Positions 5,768-7,681 of a stretch of DNA of 7,681 nt are shown in pieces. The stretch is from positions 1 through 7,681 of the forward strand of contig CALBSZ010000324.1 in the NCBI GenBank assembly GCA_937967665.1, given 5' to 3'. Each line of letters starts with the position of its first letter. Positions within the stretch are counted from its first letter, which is position 1. The DNA comes from an uncultured Planctomycetaceae bacterium (GTDB lineage: Bacteria; Planctomycetota; Planctomycetia; Pirellulales; Pirellulaceae). The notes below the pieces were generated by a model. It was not told the DNA's origin. It searched no databases and saw only the letters and a list, made by a program, of their open reading frames with translations. The translations under genes and the position numbers were made by a program.

Positions 5768-5818
5768 TGACAATTAGACCATCTTCCTTCATCATTCCTC
5801 ATTCAGCATTCTTCATTG
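5741..5818. repeat. Long inverted repeat built from heptads, between thyA and the upstream gene
   Basis: The arm 5741-5770 matches the reverse complement of 5789-5818 at 26 of 30 positions, with a perfect inner ten bases (GGAATGATGA / TCATCATTCC). The loop is 18 bases (5771-5788). The right arm is itself made of the same heptads in reverse. It starts two bases after the stop codon of the upstream minus-strand gene, so its transcript could form a large hairpin that ends or protects that mRNA. No long T-run follows. Confidence 0.8.
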
Positions 5819-5820
5819 TG

Positions 5821-6345
5821 TCACTCGATCAGCAGCATGCCGCTATGACCGTCGTCGCGGCGTTCCCATTCGCGGCGGATTTCACGCAGGCCGTAGGCGC
5901 ACATTTCGAACTCATGGCTCAATCGCTCCAGCACTTCACTGGGGGCATCGGATTGATCGTCTTCCATGGTCGCCGCAATCAGGTATGCGCGCTTGCCGTG
6001 CGAACAATAGTCGATGAAGTGATCCTTCTTATCGGGGCCGGTCATGCGGCGCAGCGATTCGGGGTAGAGTCCCGTCCAAAACAGGGTAAAGTCGCCGATG
6101 TGCCGGTGAACGTCCCGTTTTGCCGACCCGACGCGTTGGTTCGCTTCCGATAACATTTCGGCCACTTCCGTCACAGGGCGGCCGTTTAGATGGCGGACTT
6201 TGTGGAGCGCGTCCCAACGGAAAAAACGCAGCAGCATTTCCGTGACATAATCGACAAGCGGGGGATCGGCCACGCCAAGCTCCGCCTGGAACACGTGTTC
6301 CGAGATGCCGGCAAAGAAACGTTTCAGTGTTGCACCAGGCTTCAT
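5821..6345 (-). CDS. Conserved-looking protein of unknown function (174 aa)
   Basis: I do not recognise a named family. The protein is soluble, with no signal peptide and no membrane segment, and is probably mostly helical. It has several blocks that look conserved: an N-terminal helix (LKRFFAGISEHVF), ELGVADPPLVDYVTEMLLRF, the segment RDVHRHIGDFTLFWTGLYPE at about 83-102, and KDHFIDYCSHGKRAYLIAA at about 111-129. The C-terminus is charged and helical (LREIRREWERR). Repeated His, Asp, Tyr and Cys residues in the middle could bind a metal or cofactor, but no known motif is complete. I chose ATG 6345 because GGAGGT lies seven bases ahead of it. A palindrome-rich leader precedes the gene, and an inverted repeat directly follows it. 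The reading frame is certain enough; I suspect a planctomycete-restricted family but cannot verify that. Confidence 0.8.
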   Translation of the reverse strand: MKPGATLKRFFAGISEHVFQAELGVADPPLVDYVTEMLLRFFRWDALHKVRHLNGRPVTEVAEMLSEANQRVGSAKRDVHRHIGDFTLFWTGLYPESLRRMTGPDKKDHFIDYCSHGKRAYLIAATMEDDQSDAPSEVLERLSHEFEMCAYGLREIRREWERRDDGHSGMLLIE

Positions 6346-6352
6346 CGCCACG

Positions 6353-6358
6353 ACCTCC
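6353..6358 (-). promoter_or_regulatory. Strong Shine-Dalgarno GGAGGT
   Basis: GGAGGT on the minus strand, seven bases before ATG 6345. It fixes the start of the unassigned gene; the ATG further upstream (6369) would place this site inside the coding sequence. Confidence 0.75.
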
Positions 6359-6394
6359 AATAGCAACAATAAACAAGAGCAGGTTGCGTGATAG

Positions 6395-6440
6395 GTACAG
6401 TCGAAGGACCTACTTCAACTGTACTTGCAGCCCAGTACAG
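6395..6440 (-). promoter_or_regulatory. Nested GTACAG/CTGTAC palindromes in the leader of the unassigned gene
   Basis: Three related elements lie in a row: GTACAGT (6395-6401), ACTGTAC (6418-6424) and AGTACAG (6434-6440). The first two extend into 12-base arms, 6395-6406 and 6413-6424, around a six-base loop. On the plus strand one pair is a C-A mismatch, but in minus-strand RNA it is a G-U wobble, so all 12 pairs form. CTGTACT (6419-6425) also pairs with AGTACAG (6434-6440), so the middle element can pair with either neighbour but not both. No T-run follows. It may be a switching 5' leader of the gene at 5821-6345 or a set of operator half-sites. Confidence 0.55.
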
Positions 6441-6447
6441 AGGTCAA
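6418..6447 (-). promoter_or_regulatory. Possible promoter overlapping the GTACAG palindromes
   Basis: On the minus strand TTGACC (6447-6442) and TACAGT (6423-6418) stand 18 bases apart, with five and four consensus matches. If used, transcription would start near 6411, and the palindrome CTGTACT-N8-AGTACAG would lie across the -10 and spacer, as expected for a repressor site. This competes with the RNA-leader reading of the same bases. Confidence 0.35.
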
Positions 6448-6579
6448 GTTCGAATGGCAGGAGACAGGAACTTAAACGGAGGTTTCGAGTCACGCTGAAC
6501 CTCGGTTTCACAACCTGGACATTTAGCCGCGCGGTGTTCACGAAATGAAACACCAGCAAACGCGAACGCTCCATTCTCT

Positions 6580-7377
6580 TTACATGGCGGCGAGCAATTC
6601 GCTGGCGTAGGCACCGACATCGCCCAACACTTCTTCCCGCGAACGGCGGTCCACCTCGGCAATGCGCCGAACGATTGCCGACCCGACAATCAGGCCGTCG
6701 GCAACCGGGGCAAGCAGTTTCACGTGCGCGGGGGTGCTGATTCCAAAGCCGATGCAAATGGGCAGTTCCGTCTGTTCCCGCAGCCAGCCCACGTTGTCGA
6801 TGAGTTCCGGGGGCAATTCCGTCCGCTCGCCCGTAATCCCGGTCACCGAGACGTAGTACAGGAAGCCGCTGGAGCTCTCCGCGATCCGCAGCGCCCGGTC
6901 CCGTGGCGTGGTTGGCGTGCACAGCTGGATCAAACTGAAGTCCTCTGCGCGGCAGATATCCGCCAGAGTGCCCGCCTCGTCGACCAGCAGATCGGGAACG
7001 ATGGCGCCCGCGACTCCGGCAGCCTTGGCAGCGGCCACATACCGTTCCAAACCATAGCGAAAAATGATCGCGTAGCTGACCATGGTGACGAGCGGCATTT
7101 GAATTTCCGCCGTCAGTCCGCTCAAGGTATCGAGGATGCGAGGTACCTTGATTTTGTTTTGCAGCGCGCGTGTATAGGAAGCCTGAATGACCGGTCCGTC
7201 GGCGATGGGATCGCTGTATGGCACGCCCACTTCGCACAGATGGCAGCCGCGACCGTCCAATTCGCGAATGCAGGCCGCGGTGAATTCCAAGTCGGGATCT
7301 CCGGCCGTGACAAACGGCATGAAAGCCTTCTGGCCGGCGGCGCGGAGCTTCTGAAACAGTTGATCTATTTTCGACAT
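6580..7377 (-). CDS. trpA: Tryptophan synthase alpha subunit
   Basis: TrpA cleaves indole-3-glycerol phosphate to indole and glyceraldehyde 3-phosphate and passes indole through a tunnel to TrpB. The protein is 265 residues, a usual length. FMPFVTAGDP (19-28) and CEVGVPYSDPIADGP (48-62) are the family blocks, with catalytic Glu49 and Asp60 at the E. coli positions. TGITGER and IGFGIST form the phosphate-binding part of the TIM barrel, with VGSAIV near the end. It starts nine bases after the trpB stop, so the two are translated as a pair; no strong ribosome site is visible in that gap. Downstream lie 234 bases without a convincing gene before the unassigned protein's start. Confidence 0.97.
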   Translation of the reverse strand: MSKIDQLFQKLRAAGQKAFMPFVTAGDPDLEFTAACIRELDGRGCHLCEVGVPYSDPIADGPVIQASYTRALQNKIKVPRILDTLSGLTAEIQMPLVTMVSYAIIFRYGLERYVAAAKAAGVAGAIVPDLLVDEAGTLADICRAEDFSLIQLCTPTTPRDRALRIAESSSGFLYYVSVTGITGERTELPPELIDNVGWLREQTELPICIGFGISTPAHVKLLAPVADGLIVGSAIVRRIAEVDRRSREEVLGDVGAYASELLAAM

Positions 7378-7386
7378 GATGATGTG

Positions 7387-7681
7387 TCAGCCGCTTCCCT
7401 TTTTCAAGCGAGCGATTTCGTTGGCGTCTTTGTCACCGCGCCCGGACAGACAAATCAGCACGATCTCGTCCTTCTCCCGCTGGGCGGCGACTTCCATCCC
7501 TTTGGCAATCGCGTGCGAACTTTCCAGCGCGGGCAAAATGCCTTCGCAGGTGGCCAGGGCATCGAAACCGATCAGCGCTTCCTCGTCGCGGCAATTGATG
7601 TAGGAAACGCGCCGAGTGTCTTTCCAATAGCTATGCTCGGGCCCCACGCCGGGATAATCCAAACCGGCCGAGATGGAATGG
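7387..7681 (-). CDS. trpB: Tryptophan synthase beta subunit, C-terminal fragment
   Basis: The last 97 codons of trpB; the start lies beyond the window. TrpB is a PLP enzyme that condenses indole with L-serine to give L-tryptophan. The visible part begins HSISAGLDYPGVGPEHSYW, includes EGILPALESSHA, and ends with the LSGRGDKD block, whose serine contacts the PLP ring nitrogen in characterised enzymes. The PLP lysine itself is outside the window. The stop at 7387-7389 is nine bases from the trpA start, the usual trpBA order. Confidence 0.97.
   Translation of the reverse strand, partial: HSISAGLDYPGVGPEHSYWKDTRRVSYINCRDEEALIGFDALATCEGILPALESSHAIAKGMEVAAQREKDEIVLICLSGRGDKDANEIARLKKGSG

Noticed and set aside
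5671..5802. N-terminal extension of thyA to 5802
   Set aside because: It only translates the heptad repeat and spacer; ThyA has its full normal length from ATG 5670.
6410..6574. 54-codon minus-strand reading frame starting just after trpA, and an overlapping frame containing CPGC
   Set aside because: No ribosome site, unusual composition, only half a zinc-ribbon motif, and it overlaps the palindromic leader. Probably non-coding.
1..7681. CRISPR arrays, tRNA or rRNA genes, insertion sequences, phage or defence genes
   Set aside because: I looked for these on both strands and saw no repeat-spacer pattern, RNA-gene signature or transposase-like frame.

Overview
The window reads as chromosomal DNA of a planctomycete (phylum Planctomycetota), moderately GC-rich and densely coding. 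Three things point there. The first gene ends in the H-X9-DG motif of a DUF1559 prepilin-like protein. It is followed by a small lipoprotein whose C-terminal domain carries the IPAKYN-type ending common in planctomycetal secreted proteins. The window also holds a GGAATGC heptad repeat of a kind I associate with planctomycete intergenic DNA. The phylum call is inference from gene content, not from a marker gene.

Layout: (1) 1-978, plus strand: the end of a DUF1559 protein and an EF-hand lipoprotein. (2) 964-2447, minus strand: epmB followed by a hotdog-fold acyl-CoA thioesterase, converging on the lipoprotein with a short 3' overlap. (3) 2448-2607: divergent regulatory region with an imperfect operator-like palindrome. 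(4) 2608-4172, plus strand: efp and epmA. (5) 4186-5670, minus strand: thyA, folA and a small, internally deleted CaMKII-association/DUF4440-like gene, read in that order. (6) 5671-5820: a predicted leaderless thyA promoter and a heptad repeat whose arms form a long inverted repeat. (7) 5821-6345, minus strand: a conserved-looking protein I cannot assign, preceded by a 234-base leader with three GTACAG/CTGTAC elements. (8) 6580-7681, minus strand: trpA and the 3' part of trpB.

The centre of the window is a complete EF-P beta-lysylation module. EpmB converts lysine to beta-lysine, EpmA attaches it to EF-P, and EF-P has lysine at position 34 in a PGKGN loop. The key residues of all three proteins are visible. 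thyA and folA form the dTMP/folate cycle and overlap by ATGA. trpB and trpA encode the two subunits of tryptophan synthase.

The best candidates for something undescribed are the nested GTACAG palindromes upstream of the unassigned gene, that gene itself, the heptad inverted repeat, the EF-hand lipoprotein fusion and the deleted CaMKII-like gene. No wholly new multi-gene system is evident. No stretch over 300 bases lacks a gene.
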